Assembly (NCBI GenBank): GCA_032717465.1
Contig: CM064657.1
Location: 23,270,348-23,334,347, forward strand
From: Coenobita brevimanus
Lineage: Eukaryota; Arthropoda; Malacostraca; Decapoda; Coenobitidae
DNA: 64,000 bases
Reading direction: 5' to 3'
Of the stretch, positions 12,040-25,709 are shown in pieces. Position numbers and translations under genes: made by a program. The notes beneath the pieces were generated by a model. It was not told the origin of the DNA and ran no database searches. It worked only from the letters and a program-made list of their open reading frames with translations. Within the stretch, counting starts at the first letter, position 1. Every line of letters starts with the position of its first letter.

Positions 12040-13840
12040 ACTTTGAAATATTTCCGTGATTTTGTCATAATTTCCCAAGTATTATTAATACTTGTCCTAA
12101 AACTGATTTGTGATGAAAGTAGTTGATGTGGCGGGTATAACGTGAGGAAATGAACATGTCTGACCAGTGGCGTGTGATGCCGCGATAGCACTGTCAGCAG
12201 CAGCGGATGTTGTTATCAATGGAAACTAGAAAACTGGGGCCGGCGGTTCCTCTTAATGGACGGCTTTAATGGAATTTGGCTGTGAAAAATGTTGGCGTGG
12301 TGGTGTGACTGTAGCCACGCTGCCACCGACCAAGGATGTCCTTCTTCGTTGCTTGTTTGTTGTAGTGAAGCTGTCACTTACCACAGGGTTTTCGTTGGAG
12401 GTGTAGAGGGGACGTATTATTATTGCCATATGAAACTTTGCAGGACATCTTCCCCTGCGATTTATTTTGTATATTGCACTTTACCGTTCTTTTGTATATA
12501 TTTTTTGTCAACATTGCTTGTATCGGCAACATACAAGAGGTTGCTACAGTATGTTGCAGACACTAATATATCTGAGTAAAAGGTTACAAAATCTGTCAAG
12601 CCAACGGAATACAGGTACGACCAGAAATCTCTGGCCATGTTCATTTTATCTAGGAGGTTGCGTTAGCTGCCTCTTGTTTTCAGGCTTAGTGCGTTTGACG
12701 TCAGTATTGTTTTATGGAGTGTATGTCAGTATTAAACAGGCATAAAGAGTATGAAACAGATTACTGAGATATATTTGCTGATTAAATTGCTAAGGAAATG
12801 ATGCTAGAAATCCTTTAGAGCCCAAGGTAATTCATCTCAAGATGTAGGGCCGCATTTTTTTGACCGTTGGCCTCTGCACAACGAAGCTTTCCATTAGTTA
12901 AAAAAATCGCTTGGTAGCGGCAGTTATGTATAAGTAAACTGCTTTAAACACCTGAAGGGTTATTGGAGATTGCTCGTAACTTCTTTACTGCGAGAAATGC
13001 CTCTTGAGCTGAATGAAATTGCCTGGTGGTAGTATAGTAAGATCGTCGTCATCATCATTCCAACCCTTATTTTTAATGAGTGAGTTAAGAGGCTTCCTGT
13101 GCAGCGTTTCCTTATACCAATGAGTTTCTGCAAATGACATCATAACCCTTTCACCACGACGATGTCTTTTACAGTTTATTCTTGCCTCCGCCAAAGTTTT
13201 TACTCAATGAGAGACCTCGTGGTGGAGGTGATGAAAACAATCTCCAATGACTTTGTATTTCATTTTGTGTTGCCACAGGACGGTTTTATCAGCATCCGAA
13301 AGGTGTCTCATACTAGCGAAGTTAATATCCCTGTTTGGAGATCGTGCTGTTTACTTCTCCATTTATCATGTTTTTCTCATTCTTGCTTTTCGGACCCCAA
13401 CTTACTCTGTTTTGAAATAGGAAAAGCGGTCGAGATGATGATGATGATGATGATAAAAGGGTTGAATGCATTGCACATAGCCATAAAGAACATCGAAAAG
13501 AATATAATCCCCCTAGATGTTATGTCTCTAATATTTGACTCTTGGTGTCTCTGAACAACTGTATTCCGCTAATGGTTGACTTTTCTAACTGGTGGGGTTA
13601 GTTATAAGCTTAATCAACTCCTTTGGTACTAGAGACAAACCGAATCATCTGATGGCTGTCTGTATAAATGTTAGATATAGTGGTGACGGCTTTTAGGCTT
13701 AAGTAGATGTCCCCGGGGAGCTGCCTAGAGCCCTCAGTACATAGCCCATTGAAAACACTTTCACCCTCATCAGATACCACATGAGGAATTTGTGCCAAAT
13801 GTTCGGAACTTTCCAGATAACTAAAGTGCGCTCATCTGAC
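12040..13840. other. Unique sequence, no supportable gene
   Basis: No recognised protein similarity. Open frames of 60-130 codons occur on both strands but show no domain, no periodicity I can defend and no consistent start context. A GAT run lies at 13434-13455 and a dispersed-motif copy at 13007-13045. Confidence 0.5.
13007..13045 (+). repeat. Dispersed AATCGTC-motif copy
   Basis: It reads GAGCTGAATGAAATTGCC then TGGTGGTAGTATAGTAAGA, matching the motif core and the GGTAG part. Confidence 0.6.
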
Positions 13841-13843
13841 AAA

Positions 13844-14045
13844 AATCCATAACCCCTTTTCAGCTTTATGACCAAATGTAGTCAGATTGGAGGATAAATT
13901 TTACTAGTAACTAAGGACACTATTTCCTACCTCATAATTAAGGCCTATCGAATTACATGCAACCACGACGTAGTATGTGAACAGTGGGATTAGCATAGTT
14001 CCGTCAGAGGAAAACAAAACGACTATAGTGCTAATTGGGGTAACT
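13844..14045 (+). repeat. Unnamed dispersed repeat B, copy 1
   Basis: About 200 bases align collinearly with 49375-49575. Shared blocks are TTGGAGG, ACTAGTAACTAAGGA, an ACATG-type middle, GTTCCGTCAGAGGAAAACAA and GACTATAGT. There is no coding capacity and no terminal repeats that I can see. The family is not one I recognise. Confidence 0.6.
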
Positions 14046-14137
14046 TGCAAATCGTCATCAACGGTAGGAGTGGAACACTGACAGATTTTTTTTTTTCTTT
14101 AATGCATTTTGTACTCAGTCCCTTCAGTCCGATGACG

Positions 14138-16011
<1,874 letters not shown>

Positions 16012-16054
<43 letters not shown>
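16012..16054. repeat. (TA)n tail of the LINE copy
   Basis: A TA run directly abuts the 3' end of the LINE copy, in the place where related copies have a GATA tail. Confidence 0.95.
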
Positions 16055-16060
<6 letters not shown>

Positions 16061-16402
16061 TTTGCCATCTCCAGGCGATTTAATTTAGCTTAAGAGACAT
16101 TGAAGGAGAGGGATTTGGCACATCCTTCATTTTAGACCCGTTCATTGGGAGAGATGTGTACTAAATTGGATAAAGGCATCGGGAGGTGCAAGAATGAACT
16201 TATTTTATACATCATCGGAGTCAAGGGGTTAATAGCACAATGGGAACGTCAGAAAAGCGGGTTGTAGACGGATTATTTTACACAACCAAAGGCGAGGAGA
16301 CGCTTGAAAAAGATGTCAACTCTTAGGATTCGTTTGATCAGTTGCAGTAGTGATTAACAGTATTTTTCGCTTGCATTACGGTGACACCTTCTGCTCACTT
16401 TT

Positions 16403-16665
16403 TACTCTAACTTGGCTTAAAATTGACGATCTCTGCATCATGTACGCCGGGTTGTACCAATGGATTAACACCAGAATATGTTGCTAGTTACGAAGAGGTG
16501 CTGTTGAAAGAATGCACAGCTCTATCTTTTCTTTCATTTCCTTTTTTTATGTTCCTTTTTGTTTGCCATCAAACTGCGTGAAATAAGATGCAAAACAGTG
16601 CAAATCTATTCAGAATTAGTGGAAAAGAACTATACCATACTTACTGTTACTGCCTTTACACAATT
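16403..16665 (+). repeat. Unnamed dispersed repeat A, copy 1
   Basis: This aligns collinearly with 29761-30000 and 47100-47310. Shared blocks are CTTGGC.TAAAATT, a GATTAACACCAGAATATG region, TTGCTAGTTACGAAGAGGTG, GAAAGAATG, a TGAAATAAGATGCAAAA block and AACTATACCATACTTAC. There is no coding capacity. The family is not recognised. Confidence 0.6.
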
Positions 16666-16686
16666 TTGTTTAACTTGGAAGGGAGC

Positions 16687-19610
16687 AGTTGTTATTATTG
16701 TTGTTCAACTCCGGTCCGTCTGATCAAGCAGACCCGTCGGTCACGGGTAACCAACCGCCTCTATGGGGTTGTCCCGTAGCTTCCTGCACCGTTGATGTTA
16801 TGTCTGCGCCTTAATACGGCTTTGCTGTGTAGTGCTCCATTATGTGTGTTGTATTGTATGGATCTGTTTTACAAGCAGGACGCATGTCGTCTATGATTCC
16901 GCCCAAACCAAATCGAAGTTGGTAGTTGAGGGGGCCTGGGTGATGCCCTGCTCTAAGCCTAGCTAAGTGAACTCGATCATCTCTGTTTAAGGACACCTTT
17001 GATGGGTGGATCTCAAGAGGGGGGCTTGTAATATGGTGGTGTGGTGAGGTGTACTGTCCTGTGCGTGAAGCGAGTATTTAGGCGTTTCTTCATTAGTACT
17101 GGTGGAATGTCTGGAGGTAGGTTGTTAATATAGAAGGCTTTTTAAAATATGTATAATGTTTAAGTGCCTTGCTCTGTCATGTAATGACAATGGTGTTGTG
17201 TGCTGGCACAAATTGCTGCATAGAAATGTGTGTCTCTCATGTCAAGGTAGTCTCTGACAGGGAAGTCTTTAGTTTCAGAATGTAGATGAATAGCGGGAGT
17301 GGTTTTGGTGCAGCCAGTGGCGATGCATATGCCGTTGCTCTGTATGATTTGCAAGATGTTGTAGTGAGTATTAGGTAGGATGGGAGCCCATGCCGTGGTG
17401 GCATAGGAATCACCTATCTAATGTATATATTGTTTGTAGAATAAGGATAGTGTTTCTGTTTATTGTCCAAAATATGGCCGTGTAGTTGTCCTGAGTGTAT
17501 TGGGTGTGGTGTTGGTCTTGTACAAGGTCCTTGAAGGTGAGTCCGGTGTCATAATGTCACTCCAAGGAGGGTTTGTGGGGCACATTTGCATTGTTAAGTG
17601 TGGTGTGGGAGGAGTGCCCGTGTCCATGTTTACTGCTGGTGTTGAGTGTGGCGGTGGATTTGGCTGGGGTGATCGTCATCATGTTGTCCCAAGTTTGCAG
17701 TGCGTTGAGGTAGTCCTGTTGCAGCGTGCAGGCTATATCTGCAGTGTGGTGTGTGGTTGTTATAGTGATGTCGTCTGCAATGGGGCAATGTTTGTGGGTG
17801 TCAGGGGTGTGGGAATATCATGTATGTGCAGTTTGAAGAGTGTGGGTGGGAGAACGGAGCCTTGTGGAAATTTCATGTTCATTGTGACTTGTCCTAGAAC
17901 GTAACATGTGCTTGTCTACCTGACAGATAGTTGGCAAGTCATCCTGGTGATTAGTCTGCGCTGGGGGATGGCATCTAAGGCTTTACTAAAGTCGATTGTT
18001 GTGTGAAGTGTGCGTTGTGTGGGTGTCGCGGAGTTGATAGCGTCCGATGCTTGTGTGAGATTAGTCAGTAAGGTGTTTTTATTTTTTTATTTCTATTTTT
18101 TTTTTTTAAGAGTGCAGTGTTCTAAATCCCTTTTAGCTAGCAAGGGGGACATGGGGAGTGACTGTTGAGAATGAGGCTTTCAGTTATTTTTGTTTGTGTA
18201 CGAAGTAGTGTTATGGGTCTGTACGGAGAGGGGAGTGTTGGGTCTCTGGTTTAAGTATAGTGAAGACTGTTCCATGTACTGAGAATGTTAGTGTGCGTAT
18301 GAGTAGCTGCTGATGTTTTTGAGGGCCTGGATGCCTCGTGGTTATGAATGTTTCAGGTGCAGGTTGCTGATGTCATCCGGCCCTGTGCTTGTAGAATTAT
18401 TTGTTTCGTTGATAACGTTGCGTGTCTGTTCTGGACTGAGGGGGGTTGCGTTGTGATCGAGTGGAAAAGACTTAGTTGAGAGGGTTGTTTTTCAGACCTA
18501 GTGCGTGTTGGTGTGAAGAGACCTATGTTTGCGTAGTAGTTTACCAGAATGTTTGTTTGTCCTTTCCAGGAAGAGATGTATTGGTGTTTGAGGTAATGGT
18601 GGTGTGGGTCATGGAGGTGCGTGTTTGTGATTAAGTGATACTGTTAATTATTTTGTAGAGCCGAGAGGGGTCTCCGGAGTGAAAGTGTTGATGCAAATGC
18701 TGCCAGTTTTCCATTTTCTTTGTACTAATTTTGTTGTTGATCTCATTGTTTAATTCTTGGACCCTTATGATGGTGTCTTCTGTGTGTGGGAGAGATGAGT
18801 TAAACAAGTGTGTCGCGTTGTCTTATAAGGCGAGCAATCTCCAGTTTCAAGTTTGGGTTGTAGTGTCTTCTGTTGCCTCGTGGAATGTGGTGTTTGTCTG
18901 CATTGAATATGATGTTGAACTTTGTAATGTGCCCTTAATGTTTGGTGATGAGTGTATTGTTTAGTGTGCTGAAGTGTTGTTCTGTTTCAGTGAATTTTGT
19001 CTAATCTGCATTGTTATAGTTTGTGTATGCGAGGCGTGATCGCTTTGGTTTGGTTTGTGTTTCTGTATTGGTAATGATGAGATAATCTGCAGCGAGTTAG
19101 GTTCCGTTCGCCAGATTGTCTTGAGTGAAAATGTTGTCAAACGGAATCTGATGTCTGGGGAGGGGGTGCAGTAATGTTTGTCTGGTGTGGGATGAATGTG
19201 CAATGTGAGGAGTCATTGAAAATGTACATGTTATTGAGCTGTGAAGCAACGTCGAGGCCTTGGATGTTGTTTTGATTGTGTTCGTTCCAGGCAGTGTTTT
19301 TAGCATTGAAGTTTGCAGCAATAATAATTAGATTCCTGTGTTACGGGGAAGAGCTGAAGATTCTGTTGCGTTGGTACAGCGTGGGAGGTGTCAGGGGTAA
19401 TGTGAATGTTAAAGATTTTGATTTCTTGTTTGTGAAGAGATTTGACACCGAGTTACTATATTCTGATGTTGTATCATTCTGGAATAGTGATTGTGTTGTT
19501 TGTGTTGTGCGTTTGTAGGGAACTGATGGGTGACTGTACGTAATGAGGTCTCCGTGGCTGTCAGTTCTGACTTAGGGGACTGTGTGAGTAGTGTCCGATT
19601 TAGGGGGTCT

Positions 19611-19650
<40 letters not shown>

Positions 19651-20030
19651 AGTTCTGTTTCTTGTAGAAGTGTTATGTGTATGTCGTGGTCGTGAATTAA
19701 TTTTTTTTTTTTTTCCAGAGGCCGTCAGTATTTACTAGTATTATGTTCGTGTGTTCGAGGCGGTATGCGTCAGGTGTGTGCCTCTGTTGTAGGTGTAGTG
19801 CTTGTGTGCAGGGACTGAGTTGTGATGTCTGTGGTGTTGCAAGTGGGGAAGTTGTTCGAGGGGGTGGGGGAGTTGTGTTTGGTGTGACAGGAGGAGCGTT
19901 TGTGAATGTGTCGCACCTGTCACACACCAGTGTGCTGTGTCGTTGTCTGACGTTTGTTAGTGTAGTGCATGTGGATCCATTCTGTGCATGAAGTGCATTA
20001 AACAGATCCACGTTTATGTCTTGCACTTGT
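16687..20030 (-). pseudogene. Jockey-like LINE, endonuclease plus reverse transcriptase, decayed
   Basis: Translating the minus strand in shifting frames gives the order expected of a Jockey/CR1-type non-LTR element. A Pro-rich leader comes first (19780-20026), then an endonuclease with HDHDIHITLLQETEL (about 19640-19690), NFNAKNTAW (19246-19312) and a degraded SDHLPI counterpart, ADYLII (about 19060-19090). The reverse transcriptase has STGPDDIS (18345-18400), IDFSKALDAI (17967-18005), SVLPPTLFKLHIHDIPTP (17811-17880) and the ADDITIT catalytic box, one frame off (17754-17781). The C-terminal segment has IATGCTKTTPAIHLHSE (17160-17354) and LNRDDRVHLARLRAGHHP (16811-16996). It ends in a CAACAATAAT-type tail near 16687-16710. 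A CT microsatellite at 19612-19647 interrupts it. Many stops and shifts show it is dead. The A/C-rich sense strand explains the G/T bias seen on the plus strand. Confidence 0.82.
19612..19647. repeat. (CT)n microsatellite inside the LINE
   Basis: A pure CT run of about 36 bases lies within the endonuclease region of the decayed LINE. Confidence 0.95.
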
Positions 20031-20034
20031 GATG

Positions 20035-20990
20035 TGTAGAGAGCAAACCGGGCATAAGTATCGTGTTTGGGGCCCAGAATTGCCCTCTATGTCTCCAGCG
20101 AGAGTGAGAAGCAGTGAAATGACCACCTGCGTGTCATTTCTTCATCACCCTTCGTGTAAAAAACCGGTGTAGGGAGCAGCTGTCACCATGCGGAAGATGG
20201 CGCCCTGCCAGACTGGACCAGGGTCAGCCTCACAGGATGCAGGGCGGGATAAGGAGGTTGTTCCCTGGCAGGAGTCGCATCTGTTTCACTTCACCCAGGG
20301 CAACAGCATCACCACGGGAAGGCTCCTGTCTGCCGCTAGAGGTCACAGTAGTAATGACTTGGTTGCGAAAGTTCTTACCTAACCCCGTCGGTTTCAAATA
20401 ATTGTCCTGAGTTGAATAAACTCGTCTGGAGGTAGTAAACCTGACGTCATCGTGTCAAGGTGTTACCACTTCAGTCCAAGAACTTTTTTTTTCTAGTTCT
20501 TGCTGCTACGGGACAATCTTGATTCAGTTGAGGATGAGGGTGAGGATGAGGATAGGATGACGATGACGATGATGATGATGACGATGATGATGATGATCTG
20601 AAAAATGAATCCAATGGACTGCAGGCTAAAGTTGTCCTGCAGGAATCAAATACATACACTGCCTCACATATTAACCAGGTTTTCCTAAAGTTTCGTCAAG
20701 CGTTCATTCGTACGAGCAGCTTTTGTTTCTGCGTACTGAATTAGAGAATATTATCCTCGACACTGAATGCTATTGTGATTGCGTTGTCATATGAACAGAA
20801 GCCATGCAGCCGTGGCCAGCAGCTCTAAAATGCTCCAGACTAAATCCATCCGTTATTAGTCGTTAATTAATGTCCACACTCCATTCCTGCTCCATAATCG
20901 TTTGAAATCCACGTTGCCCCGCGCCCCCTCAGTTATCTTAGCCATCCCCTAGTGGAAGGCGCGGACCCCAGATTGGGAACCAGCGAGTTG
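20035..20990. other. Unique sequence with a GAT array
   Basis: No supportable gene. The short plus-strand frame at 20188-20382 (64 codons) lies in GC-richer sequence but has no recognised domain. A GAT/GAC array lies at 20530-20597. A CTCF-like word (CCGCTAGAGGTCAC) is at about 20334-20347, noted only as a resemblance. Confidence 0.5.
20409..20440 (+). repeat. Dispersed AATCGTC-motif copy
   Basis: It reads GAGTTGAATAAACTCGTC then TGGAGGTAGTAAAC, a close match to the motif. Confidence 0.65.
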
Positions 20991-20994
20991 CAGT

Positions 20995-20997
<3 letters not shown>

Positions 20998-21034
<37 letters not shown>

Positions 21035-21800
21035 GATGTGACTGAAGGTGGGGGTGAACATGAAAACAGTGGTAGTGATCGTGGTTGTAAGACCCAAGAG
21101 AAAATATATTTGACTGAAGGTGAGGGTGAGAGTGATGAAAATGCTGGGTGAATTTGAGGGTGTAGGAGGGATTTAAGCAGACGAAAGGCGAGGAAGAAAG
21201 TGAAGAATACGATGGCGTAAGAGGGAGCGGGACTGGTTGGGGGGTTGGTGGTCCCAGCCGTAAGATCACTGAGCCTCGTAAAAACAAGAAGGTAGGGAAG
21301 TTTTCATCATAATATCAGACGCGCTGCTACTCTAAATTTTGTACCTAGCAGGAGGAGGGAGAGGGAGTTGGGTGGAGAGTGAGAGAGTAGGTGGAGAGGG
21401 GGAGTGGAGAGGTGGGGTGGGAACGGGGAGAAGGGGTGGGGAGATGAGGTGGTGGAGAGTGAGAAAGAGATAGAGTGAGGAGTAGAGTAAGTGTGATGAA
21501 GAGTGGGAGAGAGCATGGGAAATGGGAGAGAGGTTGGGGAGGGGAAGAGAGGGATACGAGAGAGATTGAGGAGTGGCTGGAAGAGAAGGAAAAAAAGTTG
21601 GGGTAATGAAGTAGGGAATGTGAGAAGGGTTAGGTAAGTAGGGTGGAGTGGATGAGAGGTTGAGGATGTGGCTTGGGGAGTGGGAGAAAGGTTGGAGAGA
21701 GGATGAGAGGGTTGGGGAGAGGTGCTCGGAGAGGGGGAAGGGGAGCACGAGAGAGGGGAGGGAGCAGACGACACTGAGGATGCAGTAAGAAGGGTGGGTG
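20998..21800. repeat. GA array and purine-rich tract
   Basis: A GA run at 20998-21034 is followed by mixed sequence. From about 21350 to 21790 the plus strand is almost all G and A, with GGAGAG, GGTTGGGGAG and TGAGAG words. Ser/Pro/Leu-rich open frames on the minus strand are low-complexity artefacts. Confidence 0.85.
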
Positions 21801-21984
21801 CGGGTGCGGAAGAAAACTTAATTGCATTAAAGCCAGTAATTTTAAGACTCACCTCAGATACACTGCATAACTTATTGAGTAATCACGTAGCTGGTCATTG
21901 AGTGTCATTGTAATGCCATAACTACAGATTTTTCATATGATTATGTGTGTGTGCGCGCGCGTGTGTATGTGTAATTAGTGAGGG

Positions 21985-22065
21985 TGTATTACAGATGGCG
22001 TAGGTGAGTGGGTAAACTGTCTCCAAACCCCAGCAGTGTTAGGGGACGAGTGAGTCGTATCTCCT
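21985..22065 (+). other. tRNA-like block, possible SINE head
   Basis: GGCGTAGGTGAGTGGG resembles a pol III A box (TRGCNNAGYNGG), and GAGTCGTATCTCC about 50 bases later is a weak B-box-like word. No cloverleaf closes and no second copy was found here, so this is tentative. Confidence 0.3.
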
Positions 22066-22069
22066 AGCA

Positions 22070-23192
22070 GGACAGGGTTGGGTAAGGCAGGGGGCTGCAT
22101 AAGGCAGAACACGCCAGGCCAAGTTAATCCCCATACTACCGGGACTGTTTATTATGCCGAGTACAGTACTTTTAGCGGCAGTAAGAATATGTCCGAAATT
22201 ACATCATACTTCTTTTTAACAAACTTAGTCATTTCCGTAACAAGGAGCAACGAAAGAATCATTAGTTCTGTTATTGTTAGGCTTCATTTATACTCGTTTG
22301 TACTGGAAGGATTAGGACATTGGGAATTATATACGACACAGAACAAAAGCCTTGACAAATGAGGAAGACAAGGCATATAAAAGCTAGACGTGGCATGCCA
22401 GAACAAGGCATTGTGATGCTGTGATGTAGTAGGTTAGGCTTGCATAACAGGACATGGTTAAACATGTGAAAACAAGGAGGCAGGGCGGGAAAAAAATCAT
22501 GACATGTGGACCATATTCTCGCCAGCTAAAGGGCTTTCTGGCACCTAGTCCTTTACGATTTATTTTGCAGTTTAATTCTTACTGTTCTCTTTTATGTTAT
22601 ATGTTTTTGCATTGGCATTGATTGCATAAATACCCTACAACGAGAAAAACGTGTCGGACAGAGAAACGTACAGGTAAGGAAAGACACTAGAGAAATTCCT
22701 TACCGGACAAAACTACGGGTCATGATGTGTAGAGCGAGAGAAGCCCCTCAGATTAAAATAACCCCCACCACTACCGCCAGAGGGCCGCCACGAGCCCCTC
22801 ATTACTTGCCATTGTTCAGGGCAGAGGCGTCATTTCATCACCTTTACCGCGATTAGTTTTCACTCGTTTCCCCCCGACGCCCAAGTTTGCCGCCAAGCCT
22901 CTCTCTCTACCCGGTTACGACGCCAGGGCCGCCAAGCCACCGCCTGCTCCTTTTTCCAATAGTTATGGGACATTTTCCTTACCTCGGCTCCGTGGCTCCC
23001 TCTCCTCACTCCCTCCAAGGCCCATGTTCTCGTCGCCTTAGTAGGTTTTCTTACACTTCTTCTGTAGTGATTTTTTTTTTTCCATACAACACTGTTCTCT
23101 TTTTGTGTGTTATTTGTATGTGTTTAATATCGACAAATTTTGCATCAGTAACAAAGATACAGAGAGATAACATTAATGTGACACCTACTTTC

Positions 23193-23262
<70 letters not shown>

Positions 23263-24580
23263 GCCTGCTACACCTAACTCTTCCCGTACATAATTATTTG
23301 TTGAAATATCGAAGTATTTTGCATTAATAACGTATAAAATAATATTAACACGACGCATGAAGGACTTTACTAGTAAGTGCACAAGAGCCTCCTCTGACGA
23401 CACTACGGCCCCGAGTCTTGCATGGCCGGGCTGGGTGTTGCTACTTGGGGACATTTAGGGCCATTGATCTTAATGACTTGATTCACGTAATTGTTCCCTC
23501 AGCCAGTTACCAGCTAGGGCCCCGGGTTGCTTGACTTGGGGTGGAGGTATTCTAGTAGGATAGGGGACTTTCTTAGCGCCTCCTCCTTATCAGTGTTTTT
23601 GCATATAGCATGTTGATATCGTCTCGTACATTATTCAGACAAGTTGTATCATAATTAAAAATATGACTGAAATACAAGGGATTATCGAGTAACAATTTGT
23701 ATAATGAATTACAAAGAAAAAGGATGCTTTTTACGATTTAACAGGTCTCCATAATACGTAATATTATCACAGATCGTTGTTTTTGTATATTTCCAATTTA
23801 ATACTCTCTAATTTGACTGTGAAGTTTATTTGACTCTTAGTAGTACATAGAAGAATCATAAACACATCTTAGGCTTGAGAGAGTTTATGAATACTTAGCC
23901 AGAGTACAGGGCTGGATGTGTGGGCTGGGTGAGCGAGCGAGAGAGGGCGGGCGGCTGGAGACCTGAGAGAGCCCCAGTTCATTTCACTCTCGCCCCTTAT
24001 TCCCTTGACGCCATAGTTTGAAATTAAAAATTCTCCCATAGGAACTGGAGGGCCGCTTAATTTTTCCTCCATTTTCTCCACCACCACTATTTTTTTTTTT
24101 TTATCATCGTGTGGGGGTGGAGAGAAAAAGAAAAGTAGAAAAAAAGGATCTTAATTATAAAGAACAAACTCTGGCGCTGCTCAGCTCTATCTCCTGGTGT
24201 GCGTCTCGTGGGGTTGTTGTTTATTTACTCCCCGCTGAAGTTTCCAGGAGTTTTGCTTATGCACGGAGCACTCTCACCCACCTCGTCTCCAAATAAAACA
24301 TATCGGAATTCGTTTAACCCTTTCACTGTCAGTTTTTTTTTTTTTTTACTTTTTTTTTTTTTTCTGAAGAAGGATTCCTCACCCACCTCGTCCTAAAATG
24401 TAACTTATGGGAAATTCGTTCAACCTCTTCACTGAGAGGCTTGTGTATTTTATTTTACTCTTGTTACTTATGAAAACTTTATCATCTCTTCATGGTTTTG
24501 ATATTAGGAAGATGCTCTCGCACTCTGGGGGATTAAATTATTTACTTGAAAATCTTGAACCCCAAGAGTACGAAAGATTA
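22070..24580. other. Unique sequence with a GT array at 23196-23259
   Basis: No supportable gene. The stretch 22740-23030 is GC-richer, with a CTCF-like word CCGCCAGAGGGCCG near 22779. T-runs lie near 23070, 24090 and 24332-24363. TTTAACCCTTTCACTGTCAG near 24313 resembles the flank of the dispersed motif. Open frames over 60 codons show no domain. Confidence 0.5.
23196..23259. repeat. (GT)n microsatellite
   Basis: An uninterrupted GT run of about 64 bases. Confidence 0.97.
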
Positions 24581-24587
24581 TTCCAAA

Positions 24588-25300
24588 GCTGAATACGGCA
24601 GTCTAACAGTAACTGAAGTGAACAAGTACAAAATTAGTAGGTGCGGGAGCTTCAGGGCCCTTTGATTAATGCCCTTGGTGTGATGTGGTGTGAGAGGATC
24701 ATTTTGTGTAGTGTGGTGTGGTGTGAGAGGGGGGCGTCGTGAGGTGTGGTGTGAGAGGGGGGCGTCATGAGGTGTGGTGTTAGAGGGTAGCGTCATGAGG
24801 TTTGGTGTGGTGTGATGTCCCTTCCCTAAAATCGCCAAAGTCTGCGAGAGTGATGCACTTCTTTTTCGAAAATCGTTAGTGAGAGACGGACAGGGCCACT
24901 CCTAGTGATGCTGCTGCTCCTGAAGAGTGATTATGTTACTGAAAGTGTTGTTACCGCTTCATAGCTCTGCTCCCATTACATTCCTTCTGAAAATGAATGC
25001 CCGTACGAAAAGTATAAAAGTGGAAACGCTGAAGCTTTAAGGCCCTTCGGTTAATGCCCTTAGTATTGCGTGGTGTGGTGTCAGAGGGTGGCTTTGTGTG
25101 GTGTGGTGTGGTATGGTGTTGCAGGGTGGCTTTGTGTGGTGTGATGTAGTGTGGTGTGGTGTTGGAGGGTGGCTTGGTGTGGTGTGGTGTGGTGTGGTGT
25201 AGGAGGGTGGCTTTGTGTGGTGTGGTGTGGAAAGGTGGTTTTGTGTGATGTAGTGTGGCATGACAGAAGTCGCTCAACTCTAGGGGAGTAAAGCATCTCG
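24588..25300 (+). repeat. Two diverged repeat units, each with a GGTGTGGTGTG array
   Basis: Both halves contain a GCTTCAGGGCCCTTTGATTA or GCTTTAAGGCCCTTCGGTTA block followed by ATGCCCTT (near 24650 and 25030). Each is then followed by a GTGTGGTGTG minisatellite with GAGGG spacers (24680-24810 and 25068-25260), and then by similar CGAAAATCGTTAGTGAGAGACGG or CAAAAATCATTAATGAGACAGACGG type sequence. The first half begins with a dispersed-motif-like GCTGAATACGGCAGTCTAAC. Translations rich in HTTPHHTK are repeat artefacts. Confidence 0.7.
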
Positions 25301-25445
25301 TATCCAAAAATCATTAATGAGACAGACGGACACATCAGCTCACAGAGGTATGGAAAATGATGTAAGAGGGGTTTCTTACTGAGATAATGTAAACCTAAAA
25401 AGCAGCTGCAATCAGAATATTTGTAGAGGACGGCAAGCCACTCGT

Positions 25446-25705
25446 AAGCCGAATAAAACTGCCCTCCAGCAATAAGAATACACCTAATATGTTTTTCTTT
25501 TCCGAGGCTTTGTAACCCTTGAAAGGACGGGAACACACTGCTGAGCTGAATCATAAGGTCTGTAGGCAACCAGAATAAAACCACTAAGATTTCCCACATA
25601 CTAAAGGTATTAGGAGATTATTTAATCATTACAGGCGGGCAGCCACTCATGAGCTGTTTAAAATCGTCTGATGGTCGGCGGATTATAGTAACTAAGATTT
25701 CTCTC
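25446..25705 (+). repeat. Three dispersed AATCGTC-motif copies in near-tandem
   Basis: Copies lie at about 25446-25490 (GCCGAATAAAACTGCCCTCC), 25551-25592 (GAGCTGAATCATAAGGTC) and 25649-25702 (GAGCTGTTTAAAATCGTC). Each is followed by a GCAATAAGAATA-, CCAGAATAAAA- or GATTATAG-like half, the latter two then by ACTAAGATTT. Spacing is about 100 bases. Confidence 0.65.
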
Positions 25706-25709
25706 GTCC

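Noticed and set aside
17000..19600. G/T-rich block as a possible long non-coding RNA locus or telomere-like DNA
   Set aside because: Minus-strand LINE motifs in correct order explain the strand bias; no TTAGG-type array is present.
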